Assembly (NCBI GenBank): GCA_022508465.1
Contig: JAFLVB010000004.1
Coordinates: forward strand, 1 to 58,049
DNA from: Clostridiales bacterium
GTDB lineage: Bacteria; Bacillota; Clostridia; Christensenellales; Pumilibacteraceae
Direction of reading: 5' to 3'
DNA length: 58,049 bases
The translations under genes and the position numbers were made by a program. Positions 43,286 through 52,383 of the stretch are shown here, in pieces. The notes beneath the pieces were generated by a model that was not told the DNA's origin, searched no databases, and worked only from the letters and a program-made list of their open reading frames with translations. Within the stretch, counting starts at the first letter, position 1, and every line of letters starts with the position of its first letter.

Positions 43286-43972
43286 CTACCTCATCGAAAT
43301 TTTGTGGTCGTAGTCTACGATTTTGCCGTCCGACATAACCACTATGCGCTCTGCCTTTTTGGCGTCGCTCTCATCGTGCGTGACCATTAGTATGGTCTTG
43401 CCGCTTGCGTGCAAATCCTTAAGGATTCTCATTATGTTTTCGCTGTTAGCCGTGTCGAGATTGCCACACGGCTCGTCGGCAAATATGTACTTGGGGTCGT
43501 TTATTATTGCCCTTGCAATGGCGACACGCTGTTGCTCGCCGCCCGAAAGCGTGCTTGCGCGATTCTTTATTTTGTGAGACAGTTTGACCATTTCGAGTGC
43601 AGCCTCCACCTTTTCGCGGTTACGTCTGCCCGTTTTGCCCGCAAGTATGAGAGGAAGTTCTACATTGTCGTACACCGAATATCCCGGCTCGAGATAGAAG
43701 CTCTGGAATATAAAGCCTATTTGCAAGTTTCTGAACTCGGCTATCTTCCTTTGCGACAGCGACGAAATTTCCACGCCGTCTATGCTTATACTGCCACCCG
43801 TAGCGGTGTCCAACGTCCCTATAATGTTAAGAAGCGTGCTCTTGCCGCTGCCCGACTTACCGCATATCGCGATAAACTCTCCGTCGGCGATTTCCAAGTC
43901 CACGCCGTTAAGCGCCCAAAATGCCTCTTTGCCTGTAACGAATTGCTTTGTAACACCTTTTATGCTGATCAT
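43286..43972 (-). CDS. ABC transporter ATP-binding protein (MacB/LolD type)
   Basis: A 228-residue ATPase. Walker A is GKSGSGKST, the Q-loop region is [10 protein letters not shown], the signature is [14 protein letters not shown], Walker B is [12 protein letters not shown] and the switch is VTHDESDA. The FADEPxGNLD form is typical of the LolD/MacB/FtsE group. GAGGAG precedes the ATG. First gene of the three-gene operon. Confidence 0.95.
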   Translation of the reverse strand: MISIKGVTKQFVTGKEAFWALNGVDLEIADGEFIAICGKSGSGKSTLLNIIGTLDTATGGSISIDGVEISSLSQRKIAEFRNLQIGFIFQSFYLEPGYSVYDNVELPLILAGKTGRRNREKVEAALEMVKLSHKIKNRASTLSGGEQQRVAIARAIINDPKYIFADEPCGNLDTANSENIMRILKDLHASGKTILMVTHDESDAKKAERIVVMSDGKIVDYDHKISMR

Positions 43973-44115
43973 TCTTACTCCTCAGTTCGCCGTTAAGGCA
44001 AAACAAAAATAAAGATAATCCCATAATTTTCCCTCTTGCATTACAAACTATCTTTTAATAATAAACAATTTTTCTGCCGCGGCAGCTGTTTATTGCTCTG
44101 AAAATAAAAATCCTC

Positions 44116-44133
44116 AACTGTCATCTGACAGTT
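44116..44133. promoter_or_regulatory. Perfect palindrome downstream of the ABC promoter
   Basis: AACTGTCATCTGACAGTT has two 8-nt arms and a 2-nt centre. It lies about 20-37 nt beyond the predicted transcription start, where a repressor could block transcription. Confidence 0.5.
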
Positions 44134-44159
44134 CGGAAGTCAAATTTAAGTCCAAGCAT

Positions 44160-44188
44160 AGTTTACTACATTCTATCCAAAAAGTCAA
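44160..44188 (-). promoter_or_regulatory. Promoter of the FtsX/MacB-like ABC operon
   Basis: TTGACT (44188-44183), 17 nt, TAAACT (44165-44160) on the minus strand. Confidence 0.7.
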
Positions 44189-44235
44189 TACATTAATGGC
44201 AAATATTGTATGATTTATGTTTGTTTTTTAATGGT

Positions 44236-44901
44236 TTAGTTGCTGAGCAAAAACTTAATTATTTCGCCTGCCATTGTGTAGCCGGCTCCTCCCGGTACAA
44301 ACGATACGCTGCCGGGCGTACGCACCCCCGTCTTTACAGGTTCCTCAATAGAGTAAACCACTTTTAGAGAAGTAATGCCGCGCCTCCTTAGCTCTCTGCG
44401 CATGACTTTAGCGAGCGGGCAATACGATGTTTGAAACACGTCCCCCACTCTGAATGCCGTTGGGTCGATTCGATTGCCCGTCCCCATACAGCTGATTATT
44501 CTTTCGCCCATAATCTCGGCAAGCTCGAGCTTTGCCGTTACCGTATCAACGGCGTCGGCAACAAAGTCAAATTTATCAAAATCAAACTCGTTACGGTTTT
44601 CGGGCAAAAAAAATATATCCTTTGCATGAAGAACAAGATCGGGGTTAATGGAGAGCAACCGCTTAGCCATTACGTCCACTTTTCTTTGCCCCATATTGTC
44701 ATTTTGCGCTATTATCTGTCTGTTGATATTTGACGACGATACCACATCGCCGTCTACTATGGTAAGCTCACCTATGCCGCCACGTACAAGCGCTTCGGCA
44801 GCTATGCCGCCTACTCCGCCTAAGCCGAAAACGGCGACATGAGCATGCTTTAATTTGTCAAGATTGCCTAAAACCCTTTGGGTGCGAGATAGATCAAGCA
44901 T
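44236..44901 (-). CDS. tcdA: tRNA threonylcarbamoyladenosine dehydratase
   Basis: A 221-residue ThiF/MoeB-family enzyme that uses ATP to cyclise t6A to ct6A at position 37 of ANN-decoding tRNAs. The nucleotide-binding loop is FGLGGVGGIAAEALVRGGIG, followed by IVDGDVVSSSNINRQ, the family's MGTGNR block and a C-terminal PGSVSFVPGGAGYTMAG. The start at 44901 has GGAGG upstream, inside the end of the previous gene, so the two are coupled. Confidence 0.92.
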   Translation of the reverse strand: MLDLSRTQRVLGNLDKLKHAHVAVFGLGGVGGIAAEALVRGGIGELTIVDGDVVSSSNINRQIIAQNDNMGQRKVDVMAKRLLSINPDLVLHAKDIFFLPENRNEFDFDKFDFVADAVDTVTAKLELAEIMGERIISCMGTGNRIDPTAFRVGDVFQTSYCPLAKVMRRELRRRGITSLKVVYSIEEPVKTGVRTPGSVSFVPGGAGYTMAGEIIKFLLSN

Positions 44902-45364
44902 TACTTGCCTCCAGTCCGAACAGACTCGGGAACAGCATTGCAAGTATCATTATAACGACAAACACCGCCGCCGCAATCAATATGCAAATGGCAAGGCGTA
45001 ATGCGTAATTTTTGATATACGGCATAATTTTATAGCAAACAAAAAAGCACGCCACACCAAGCACCGCCCCTATTATATTGCCTATGAGGCTAATTAAAAA
45101 CGGAATAATGCCCGCAACATAATCGTACCAATACAGCTTGGTAAGCAAAACCTTCTCGTCACCTCGGCACAAATACACGCCCGAAAACAACGTGCCGGCT
45201 ACCGCGCACTTTTCGCTGCCCAGCATAAAGGTGTTTTTGCCTTCACCCTCCGGGAGCTCCATACCCTCATAACTCAGATTAGCCTTGCCGCTCCAAAAAT
45301 TTATGTCCGCTGTAAAGCGTCCGTTTAATTCGATTTCGTACTTCACGACATAATTATAATACAT
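44894..45364 (-). CDS. Two-helix membrane protein of unknown function
   Basis: About 156 residues: a beta-rich N-terminal half (YEIELNGRFTADINFWSGKANL, with GSEKCAVAGTLFSGVYLCRG) and two hydrophobic helices in the second half (about 85-108 and 125-148). I do not recognise a family. Its 3' end overlaps the tcdA start by 8 nt. The 5' end is uncertain because a TATAAT sequence falls within the first codons; a GTG six codons downstream is an alternative start. Confidence 0.6.
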   Translation of the reverse strand: MYYNYVVKYEIELNGRFTADINFWSGKANLSYEGMELPEGEGKNTFMLGSEKCAVAGTLFSGVYLCRGDEKVLLTKLYWYDYVAGIIPFLISLIGNIIGAVLGVACFFVCYKIMPYIKNYALRLAICILIAAAVFVVIMILAMLFPSLFGLEASNA

Positions 45365-45452
45365 TTGACCGGGTATTGCAATCAAAATACATTGTTGCCT
45401 ACTAAACTATGCACGCAATTTCAAAAAACATTGGAGTGATGCGCCAAAACAG

Positions 45453-45481
45453 TTGACATTCCCTCTTCATTTTGCTAAACT
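45453..45481 (+). promoter_or_regulatory. Promoter of tRNA-Ser
   Basis: TTGACA-N17-TAAACT, ending 16 nt before the tRNA. Confidence 0.8.
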
Positions 45482-45497
45482 TATTGAGTTATCTTTT

Positions 45498-45586
45498 GGA
45501 GCGGTATCGAAGTGGTCATAACGGCCCTGACTCGAAATCAGGTAGCCTGAAAGGGCTCGTGGGTTCGAATCCCACCCGCTCCGCCA
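45498..45586 (+). tRNA. tRNA-Ser (anticodon CGA)
   Basis: Acceptor GGAGCGG pairs with CCGCTCC. The anticodon stem CCTGA/TCAGG closes the loop CTCGAAA, giving CGA. The long variable arm (TAGCCTGAAAGGGCTC region) is typical of tRNA-Ser. CCA is encoded. A 19-nt copy of its 3' end lies at 45742-45760. Confidence 0.93.
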
Positions 45587-45594
45587 AATAAAAA

Positions 45595-45621
45595 ATGACA
45601 CCCTTGTGGTGTCTTTTTTTA
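45595..45621 (+). terminator. Terminator after tRNA-Ser
   Basis: GACACC and GGTGTC stem with T7. Confidence 0.85.
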
Positions 45622-45760
45622 TTTGCTGTAGTGGTGGGACAAGAATCATTGCTTTAGCAATCGGTTCGCGGTGGCGACGACGAAAATCTTATCCAAGCGT
45701 CTTGACGCTACACTCGCCACCAAGTGAACGAAGCGAACGCCATCCCACCCGCTCCGCCAA
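45622..45760 (+). repeat. Element bounded by a copy of the tRNA-Ser 3' end
   Basis: ATCCCACCCGCTCCGCCAA occurs at 45569-45587 and again at 45742-45760. Before the copy lie a GGTGGCGA...TCGCCACC pairing and AACGAAGCGAACGCC, matching the position and shape of the GGTCGCCG...CGGCGACC pairing in the tRNA-Arg element, with compensated bases. Confidence 0.65.
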
Positions 45761-45895
45761 CAATGATGATTAAAAATCCGAAAAGATTATTCTGATATTA
45801 TTATATAATTCTTTATACGATAAACAGCGGATATAAGAAATGCCGCAAATGCCACTTAAAGTAGCAAAAAAGTGTTTAATGTCATCTATATTTTC

Positions 45896-45924
45896 TTGAG
45901 ATGTAAAGTATGATATGCTATACT
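45896..45924 (+). promoter_or_regulatory. Promoter of the XRE-DUF4097 gene
   Basis: TTGAGA-N17-TATACT. Confidence 0.75.
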
Positions 45925-45952
45925 CATCGTATAAAAATAAGGAGAAAGAAAA

Positions 45953-46837
45953 ATGACTTTTGCTAATAAATTGAAAGCACTCCGCAAGCAGTCTAATATG
46001 TCGCAGGAAAAACTTGCGGAGAAACTCTGCGTATCAAGACAGGCAATCACAAAATGGGAAACCGAGGAGGGGATTCCGGATATAGGAAATATTATTGCGA
46101 TTTCTGCTTTGTTTAATGTCTCTATTGACGAGCTTCTATCCGATGAAAAAATTGTAAAGCCAATCGACTATATTTTTGAAAGCGTTACAGAATATGATAT
46201 TGACGCACCAAAGCACTATGATTTGAAATTAGGCGGTGCAAAAAAACTTGTATTATCAGGGTATGATGGTGAAAAAATCCGTGTCCGTTTGGCTTCCAAT
46301 ACATTACAAACTCTCCAAAATGATTTTAAGGTCAAAATCGATGATATAAAAAGGAGAATCGATATAGAGATAATCCGTAAAAATGGGATTACAGAAGCGA
46401 TCGCAAAGGAAGCGATTACAATTTTTGTTCAAATCCCATCACCTTACATTGGGCATATTGAATTAGCTGCTAATGTAGAAACAGTCGAGCTCAACTCTTT
46501 AGAATGCGATAATATCGAACTTGATATAAAAACCTCCAATGTAATATTAGACGGCATACTCGGCAACGTGGAGATCAACTGTAATCTTGATATGAAGATT
46601 GTTTGTCGCACTTTGAACGGCGAAGTTTCAATTAATCAAGTGTCGGCTACTTCAAAAATATTTGTTCCAAAGGGAACAATTTTTACCGCTGTCACAAAAG
46701 GGATTGGCACAAGTATATCTTATGAGAAAGACGAACAACAAGTGAGTGCGTTTTCTACTCAGGCTGTTGAGAACAGAATTGAGCTGAATGGAATTAAGAG
46801 TGAACTTATCATCTGTACTTCTGAAGCGGAAATATAA
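45953..46837 (+). CDS. XRE regulator fused to a DUF4097-like beta-helix
   Basis: A 294-residue protein. Residues 1-62 are a clear HTH_3 domain (NMSQEKLAEKLCVSRQAITKWE). Residues about 80-290 form a beta-rich DUF4097-like region with short repeats (VETVELNSLECDNIELDIKTSNVIL-type strands). No membrane helix is seen, so the beta-helix would be cytosolic, unlike the usual surface DUF4097. AGGAGA precedes the ATG. It is the only gene between tRNA-Ser and a second copy of the tRNA-Ser flank, and so is likely cargo of an inserted segment. Confidence 0.8.
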   Translation: MTFANKLKALRKQSNMSQEKLAEKLCVSRQAITKWETEEGIPDIGNIIAISALFNVSIDELLSDEKIVKPIDYIFESVTEYDIDAPKHYDLKLGGAKKLVLSGYDGEKIRVRLASNTLQTLQNDFKVKIDDIKRRIDIEIIRKNGITEAIAKEAITIFVQIPSPYIGHIELAANVETVELNSLECDNIELDIKTSNVILDGILGNVEINCNLDMKIVCRTLNGEVSINQVSATSKIFVPKGTIFTAVTKGIGTSISYEKDEQQVSAFSTQAVENRIELNGIKSELIICTSEAEI

Positions 46838-46905
46838 CAAACAGATGAAGTCTCTTTAATAATCAAGAAATATAAATCTCAATTCAGCGAAAAAATTCGA
46901 TTTAC

Positions 46906-47020
46906 ATTCTTACCACTCCGCCAAATAAAAAGAGGCATTTGTATGCCTCTTTTTTGTTGCGTCGCTTGGTGGGAGCGACCAATTTTGTATAGTAAAAATC
47001 GGTTCACGGTGGCCGTATAT
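46906..47020 (+). repeat. Diverged copy of the tRNA-Ser 3' end and its terminator region
   Basis: CACTCCGCCAAATAAAAA, then a new hairpin (GAGGCATTTGTATGCCTC plus T6), then GGTGGGA and TCGGTTCACGGTGGC, in the same order as 45573-45690, where the parts are CGCTCCGCCAAATAAAAA, a different hairpin, GGTGGGA and TCGGTTCGCGGTGGC. Confidence 0.65.
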
Positions 47021-47030
47021 GAGGCAAAAA

Positions 47031-48227
47031 CTATAAATCTTTTAGGCTTAACTTTGCGACCCTTGCCGAAAGGCTTTTTCCGTAATTAAACGGCTCGGTT
47101 ATAAATGAGTTATCCTTGACTTGTATCTTTTTGCCGCTATCCAGCCAAGTGGCATCGACTATCTCGGCATCGACTTTTACAAGCGGCAATGCCCCACTCT
47201 TTGCCACATTAGGGTCTGCACTCATCGGCACATCGCTTATTACAGCATAGTAACAGTCTTCGCATTTTAGCATAATCGCATTTTCTGCCGTAATGTCACA
47301 AGCAGTTGCCTCATATATAAAATTCTTGTTGGTCTTTATCCACTTGCCAAACTCGGATAAAAGTCCTCTATCCGTAAGATTAACCGTCCCGTTACCTCTT
47401 AGTCCGGTATTGAGCAGAAAGTTACAGTTATATCTGCGACAGTCTATAAGATTGCCGATTAGCTCTTTTACCGACTTATAATTGCAATCATTCTTGGCGT
47501 ATCCCCAGTGGTCATTGAGTATCTGACACATCTCGCCTGCGCGATACTTATCCGAGTTATCGACAAAACACGGCTTGCCACGCTCGAAAGTGACGCTGTC
47601 GATTTCGGGGTGACCGACCCTTCCTTGTTCGGAGAGGCCTGTATTGTTTATAATCATTGCGTTAGGCTGATGTTTTCTTATAGTTGCGTACAGCCTATCC
47701 TCTTGCCAATCCTCATTAGGTTTATCCCACATACCGTCAAACCAAAAGCCGCCTATCTCTCCGTAGCTTGTACAAAGCAGCTCTATACTGCTGATAAGAT
47801 AGTCGATATATTTAGGGAAGTCCAGCCTATACTCGGGTTTTTGCCAATCGAGCAAGGTATGATAAAAAAACGGAACTAACCCACCGGCATGGCAAGCATC
47901 TACAAATTCTTTAATTAAATCTCTGCCTGCCGCCGAATGAAGTGCATCATAGTCAGAGAGACCCTTAGTATCGTAAAGCGAAAATCCGTCATGGTGGCGC
48001 GTTGTAAGCGTTATGTATTTTGCTCCCGCACCTTTGGCAGTCTTAACAAGATCGATTGCCCAGTTTTTATTGACTTTGAATTTTTTTGTTAAGGCTTCGT
48101 ACTTATCCGTTTTTACTTCAGAGCCGAGCTTTAAAAACCATTCGCCCTCGCCTACAATGCTGTACAGCCCAAAATGTACAAACAACCCCACGCCAAGCCT
48201 TTCAAACTTTTTGATATAATCTTGCAT
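47031..48227 (-). CDS. Alpha-L-fucosidase (GH29)
   Basis: A 398-residue glycoside hydrolase family 29 enzyme. Typical blocks are GLFVHFGLYS, YITLTTRHHDGFSLYDT, AGGLVPFFYHTLLDW, and GGFWFDGMWD with the Asp nucleophile. It would release fucose from host glycans. It has no signal peptide, so it acts on imported oligosaccharides. The start at 48227 was chosen for the GGGAG upstream. It lies 49 nt downstream of an XRE-transmembrane regulator on the same strand. No transporter or fucose catabolic genes are seen nearby. Confidence 0.93.
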   Translation of the reverse strand: MQDYIKKFERLGVGLFVHFGLYSIVGEGEWFLKLGSEVKTDKYEALTKKFKVNKNWAIDLVKTAKGAGAKYITLTTRHHDGFSLYDTKGLSDYDALHSAAGRDLIKEFVDACHAGGLVPFFYHTLLDWQKPEYRLDFPKYIDYLISSIELLCTSYGEIGGFWFDGMWDKPNEDWQEDRLYATIRKHQPNAMIINNTGLSEQGRVGHPEIDSVTFERGKPCFVDNSDKYRAGEMCQILNDHWGYAKNDCNYKSVKELIGNLIDCRRYNCNFLLNTGLRGNGTVNLTDRGLLSEFGKWIKTNKNFIYEATACDITAENAIMLKCEDCYYAVISDVPMSADPNVAKSGALPLVKVDAEIVDATWLDSGKKIQVKDNSFITEPFNYGKSLSARVAKLSLKDL

Positions 48228-48276
48228 ACTTATCGCTCCCATTTAGAACTTTTGTTTTACTACTCTTTGAAGTTTG

Positions 48277-49353
48277 TTATCGCACCTCAATGACGAGCTC
48301 CTCGCTTATAATGTCGTAAAAGAGGGCTCGCGCAACAATATGAATCTTTGCACCGACTGCAAGTTTTTCAGTTGTAATGACCACATATGCATCCTCATCC
48401 TCGGTTATTCCAGTTTCCCATTCAACCGTTTCAATCATTTTAATAACAGCGTATTCCGAAAGGTCACCATCGTAAACGGTACCGTCCCATTGTGTGATTT
48501 TTGTTATTTCAATCACAAAATCGCTTTGATTTGCATTGTCGGGAACGACCTGCACGAAAAGACCCTTTATATCGTTGAGGCCGATTTCCCTTGTTCCGTC
48601 TTCAAGCCACAAATCTATTCTACGTATGGGGATTGCGGGCCTCTCTATCTTTGCCGAGAGTATGAGGTCGCCGTATTGAAGATTCAAATATCCCTCAAAT
48701 GCACCTGTAACAGTACTCAGAGTGATACACAGACTTCCGTCCTCGCAAATTTCCACGGTCATTTCGCCCTTTCTTGCCACAATTACGCCGCTTAATTGCA
48801 CGTCCTCGTAGATAAAACTATCGCCGTCCGTTGTCATAACGAGCAGGCGGGGGAGCTGTATAACAACTTCGTCCTCACTCAAAACAAATGTGCGCAAGCC
48901 CGAAAATTCCTTTTCGGGTGAAAGCTCTTCAAAGCTGTATGATGTTAATTTTTCATAATCAATCCCTTTCTCCGTTTCAAATATGAGCGCGCGCGTAGGA
49001 ATGCGTGGCAGCGTGTACGGGTTGTAGAAATATGCGAAATAGATTGCAAGCACCGCTCCGACCGTAAAAAAGAATGCGAGCAGTATGGAAAGCAGGATAA
49101 TCAGCGTCTTTCTGCGGGAAAGCGCACTGTTCTTTTCTACAATCACAGTCTCTGTTTCAGTATCTGTAAGGAGCTTGTCGGGAGCAATGTGGAAACATTG
49201 CGCAAGCAAGCAGAGTGATTCCTCGTTGGGAAGTCCGAGCCCCGCTTCCCATTTTGCAACGGCGCTACGGCTCACGTACACACGTGCCGCAAGCTCTGAC
49301 TGCGTTAAACCACTTTCAGTGCGCAGTTTTTTGAGTCTTTCATTAAATTGCAT
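48277..49353 (-). CDS. XRE regulator with one membrane helix and an external domain
   Basis: A 358-residue protein: HTH_3 domain at 1-62 (GLTQSELAARVYVSRSAVAKWEAG), one membrane helix at about 83-106, and a 250-residue extracytoplasmic domain of beta type ending in VGAKIHIVARALFYDIISEELVIEVR-like strands. The layout is that of a one-component membrane sensor. It lies just before the fucosidase gene and may control it, though no operator was identified. GAGGTG precedes the ATG. Confidence 0.85.
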   Translation of the reverse strand: MQFNERLKKLRTESGLTQSELAARVYVSRSAVAKWEAGLGLPNEESLCLLAQCFHIAPDKLLTDTETETVIVEKNSALSRRKTLIILLSILLAFFFTVGAVLAIYFAYFYNPYTLPRIPTRALIFETEKGIDYEKLTSYSFEELSPEKEFSGLRTFVLSEDEVVIQLPRLLVMTTDGDSFIYEDVQLSGVIVARKGEMTVEICEDGSLCITLSTVTGAFEGYLNLQYGDLILSAKIERPAIPIRRIDLWLEDGTREIGLNDIKGLFVQVVPDNANQSDFVIEITKITQWDGTVYDGDLSEYAVIKMIETVEWETGITEDEDAYVVITTEKLAVGAKIHIVARALFYDIISEELVIEVR

Positions 49354-49518
49354 GGTTCACCTCGTCTTTTTGATGCTCCCATTATAACACAACGCCCGTA
49401 GATTACAATACTTGCACGTGTTACTTTCATATAATTGTATGTTACTCTACCACCGCATCTTTTATTGAATGTTATTTAATAAACAAATAGCAAAAACTTA
49501 CAATAAAAAAATTGGGTA

Positions 49519-49722
49519 TTGACATAAACATCATATAGTGTTATAATAAAATTGCAAAGCGTTTCACGCTTTAAACCCTATTCGGGTTTTATTGTCCTCG
49601 GATAAATTCTCGGACAATGCAATTGCCTTGACGGCTGCGCAAAATTGCTCTTGCAAGCAAGCATTTTTGCTTATGGTATAATAAATTTGCAAAGCGTTTC
49701 ACGCTTTAAACCCTATCGGGCA
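49519..49722 (+). promoter_or_regulatory. Tandem promoter/leader of the DUF1622 gene
   Basis: P1 is TTGACA (49519-49524), 17 nt, TATAAT (49542-49547). Its transcript carries an AAAGCG/CGCTTT hairpin and then an AACCC/GGGTT stem with TTTATT, a likely terminator at about 49577-49592. A second TATAAT (49677-49682, preceded by TATGG) is followed by the same leader with a weakened terminator. The spacing between units is 135 bp, nearly the same as the 132 bp in the purF leader. Confidence 0.65.
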
Positions 49723-49800
49723 TTTTTCTTATAGCAACATCTTAAAGGAAAATAAATAAAGAGATTATTTTAGACTTATTACAAAAGCATAGGAGGAACT

Positions 49801-50241
49801 ATGGAGAAGGTATATGAGCTTTTAGAACAGTATTTTGATATTTTTATTAAATATATTGTGCTACTGATAGAGTTAATTGGTACAATTGTCCTCATTTACG
49901 CTGTCTTGTCGGCAATTATAGGCTTATTCAAACGCCAAAAGCATGTCAGACTTAAGCTCGCCGAAGGCATAGCGTTAGCGCTGGAATTTAAGATTGGCGG
50001 TGAGCTCTTGCGTACTGTCATCGTGCGAAATTGGGAAGAACTGTTGATACTTGGTGCAGTTATATTACTGCGCGCAGCACTCACCTTCCTTATACAATGG
50101 GAAATCAAAATCGAACGCAAGAGTGGCGTCTTAACAGACGAACAGATCCACGACATCAAAACGCCATTATCGCGGGATTTTAAGCAAGTAAAGTCCTCCC
50201 GCACCAAAAATAAAACCACCGATGAGGGAAATAATACATAA
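49801..50241 (+). CDS. DUF1622 membrane protein
   Basis: A 146-residue protein with three membrane helices. It has the family phrase KLAEGIALALEFKIGGELLRTVI and then NWEELLILGAVILLRAALTFLI. Function unknown. AGGAGG precedes the ATG. It is the only gene behind the tandem leader, so the leader probably sets its expression level. Confidence 0.85.
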   Translation: MEKVYELLEQYFDIFIKYIVLLIELIGTIVLIYAVLSAIIGLFKRQKHVRLKLAEGIALALEFKIGGELLRTVIVRNWEELLILGAVILLRAALTFLIQWEIKIERKSGVLTDEQIHDIKTPLSRDFKQVKSSRTKNKTTDEGNNT

Positions 50242-50383
50242 AGAAAATTTGTATTTTGACCCTCACCCGTCTGCTAATTAGACACCATCCGACTTGCAGC
50301 ACAGCTGCTACGTCGCTTGGGCTAACAAAGCAACACTAAGGCTACTACATAAATAAGCAGTAACCTTTTTGCAAAAAAATAAG

Positions 50384-50411
50384 CGCTCCTACTAAAAGGA
50401 ACGCTTGTTGT
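50384..50411 (-). terminator. Terminator of the zinc-ribbon membrane protein gene
   Basis: AAGCGTTCCT and AGGAGCGCTT form a stem, followed by ATTTTTTT on the minus strand. Confidence 0.75.
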
Positions 50412-50415
50412 ATTT

Positions 50416-50739
<324 letters not shown>

Positions 50740-50819
50740 TTACCTCCTAAATAGTATAGTCGTATTTTATACAATTATGTCTATTTTGTCAAGTATTTGA
50801 TAACATTTATCAATATATT

Positions 50820-50885
50820 TTAGTGCCAAAAATTTGTTTACCCCCACCACCCGCACACGCTGTTCGTGGGAGCATCCTCCTATTA
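50820..50885. repeat. Short GC-rich repeat fragment
   Basis: ACCCCCACCACCCGC and GTGGGAGCATCCTCCT resemble the edges of the modules at 8300 and 39570. Confidence 0.4.
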
Positions 50886-50960
50886 TGATATCTATAAAAA
50901 GCTCATTTGCGTCAATCCCACAAAAAGACATTTAAACAAACAACTTGCGGGTTTAATTGC

Positions 50961-50989
50961 TTGCAAAAATCATACAATTGTGTTAAAAT
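50961..50989 (+). promoter_or_regulatory. Promoter of trkA-trkH
   Basis: TTGCAA-N17-TAAAAT. Confidence 0.7.
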
Positions 50990-51024
50990 ACGTTATCTAA
51001 GACATCCTAATATAAGGAGACGCA

Positions 51025-52383
51025 ATGAATATTGTTATTGTTGGCGCGGGCAAAGTTGGCGAAACGCTTGTCGCCAATTTTATTCGCGAAAAGCACGACC
51101 TTGTTATCGTCGATTCCGATTACGAAACCATAGACGATGTTGTCAACCGCTACGATGTAAAAGGCATTGTAGGCGGCGGTTTGGAGCGCAACGTGCTCAT
51201 AGATGCCGGCGTTGACAAGGCAGATCTTCTCATTGCCTGCACTTCGCGCGACGAAGTCAATATCCTTTGCTGCGTTCTGGCAAAAAAGATAGGCGTAAGC
51301 CGCACTATTGCGCGCGTTCGCGACCCCGAATACTTTAAGGAAATGGAGAATATGCGCGCAGACTTAGGACTGGATTTTGCGTTTAACCCCGAGCTTACCA
51401 CCGCAGTAGAAATCGCGCAGATTCTCAAATTTCCTTCGGCGACAAGCGTCGAAAATTTTGCGGGCGGCAGAGCAAGAATGGCAGAATTTGTAATAACGGC
51501 AGGCAATCCGCTCATAGGCAAGACACTCAAACAGATTGCCAAAGAGTACGGCAACAAGATACTTATTGGCGTGGTTAGGCGCGGCGACAAGGAAATTATC
51601 CCGCACGGTGATTTCGTACTCGAAAACGAGGACCGTATATACATTATTGCCAGCGAGCACGAGATCGTCTCCTTTTGCAAAAAGCTCAAAATATTTAAAC
51701 CGCGTGCTAAATCAGCCTTTATTATAGGCGGCGGCAAGATAGGATATTACCTCGCTCAGGAGCTTATAAGCTCGGGCGTGAGCGTCAAAATCGTGGAAGC
51801 AAACGAGGAACGTGCTACCGAGCTTAGTACGCTACTCCCCGCCGCAACGATAATTGTGGGCAACGGCACAGAGCAGGAACTACTCGACGAGGAAAACCTC
51901 AAAGGCAACGACGCATGTATAACGCTCACCGGCATGGACGAGGAAAACGTAATGATCTCGCTGTATGCCAAGCAGAGCAAAGTGGACAAAATCATTACCA
52001 AAATAGACCGCCCGTCCATACTCAAAATGGTCAAAATGTTAGGTCTTGACACCGTCGTAACGCCGCGCAACGTCATTGCCAACCACATAGTGCGCTTTGT
52101 ACGCGCCTACTCCTCCGCAACCGGCGAGGGTATCGACACGCTGTACAAGATAGGCAACAAAGCCGAAGCGATGGAGTTCACCGTAGGTGAAGGCTTTAAG
52201 GGTGTGGACACTCCTCTCAAAGAGCTTGGCATCAAAAAGAATTTGCTTATAGGCGGCATAGTGCGCGGCAATGAGTTCATTCTGCCGAGCGGTGACAGCC
52301 AAATCAAAGTCTATGACAGGATAATCGTCGTTTCGGAAGAGAAACAGATTACCAAACTATCGCAAATATTGAGAAAATCATGA
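51025..52383 (+). CDS. trkA: Trk potassium uptake system regulator TrkA
   Basis: A 452-residue cytosolic protein with two RCK units, each a Rossmann TrkA_N plus TrkA_C domain. The first nucleotide-binding loop is IVGAGKVGETLV at residue 4; the second is IIGGGKIGYYLA near 233. It binds NAD(H) and nucleotides and gates the TrkH channel. AAGGAGA precedes the ATG. Its stop overlaps the trkH start by 4 nt (ATGA), so the pair is translationally coupled. Confidence 0.95.
   Translation: MNIVIVGAGKVGETLVANFIREKHDLVIVDSDYETIDDVVNRYDVKGIVGGGLERNVLIDAGVDKADLLIACTSRDEVNILCCVLAKKIGVSRTIARVRDPEYFKEMENMRADLGLDFAFNPELTTAVEIAQILKFPSATSVENFAGGRARMAEFVITAGNPLIGKTLKQIAKEYGNKILIGVVRRGDKEIIPHGDFVLENEDRIYIIASEHEIVSFCKKLKIFKPRAKSAFIIGGGKIGYYLAQELISSGVSVKIVEANEERATELSTLLPAATIIVGNGTEQELLDEENLKGNDACITLTGMDEENVMISLYAKQSKVDKIITKIDRPSILKMVKMLGLDTVVTPRNVIANHIVRFVRAYSSATGEGIDTLYKIGNKAEAMEFTVGEGFKGVDTPLKELGIKKNLLIGGIVRGNEFILPSGDSQIKVYDRIIVVSEEKQITKLSQILRKS

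Noticed and set aside
45467-45649. 60-codon minus-strand frame
   Set aside because: It is the antisense of tRNA-Ser and its terminator; such frames often appear opposite tRNA genes.
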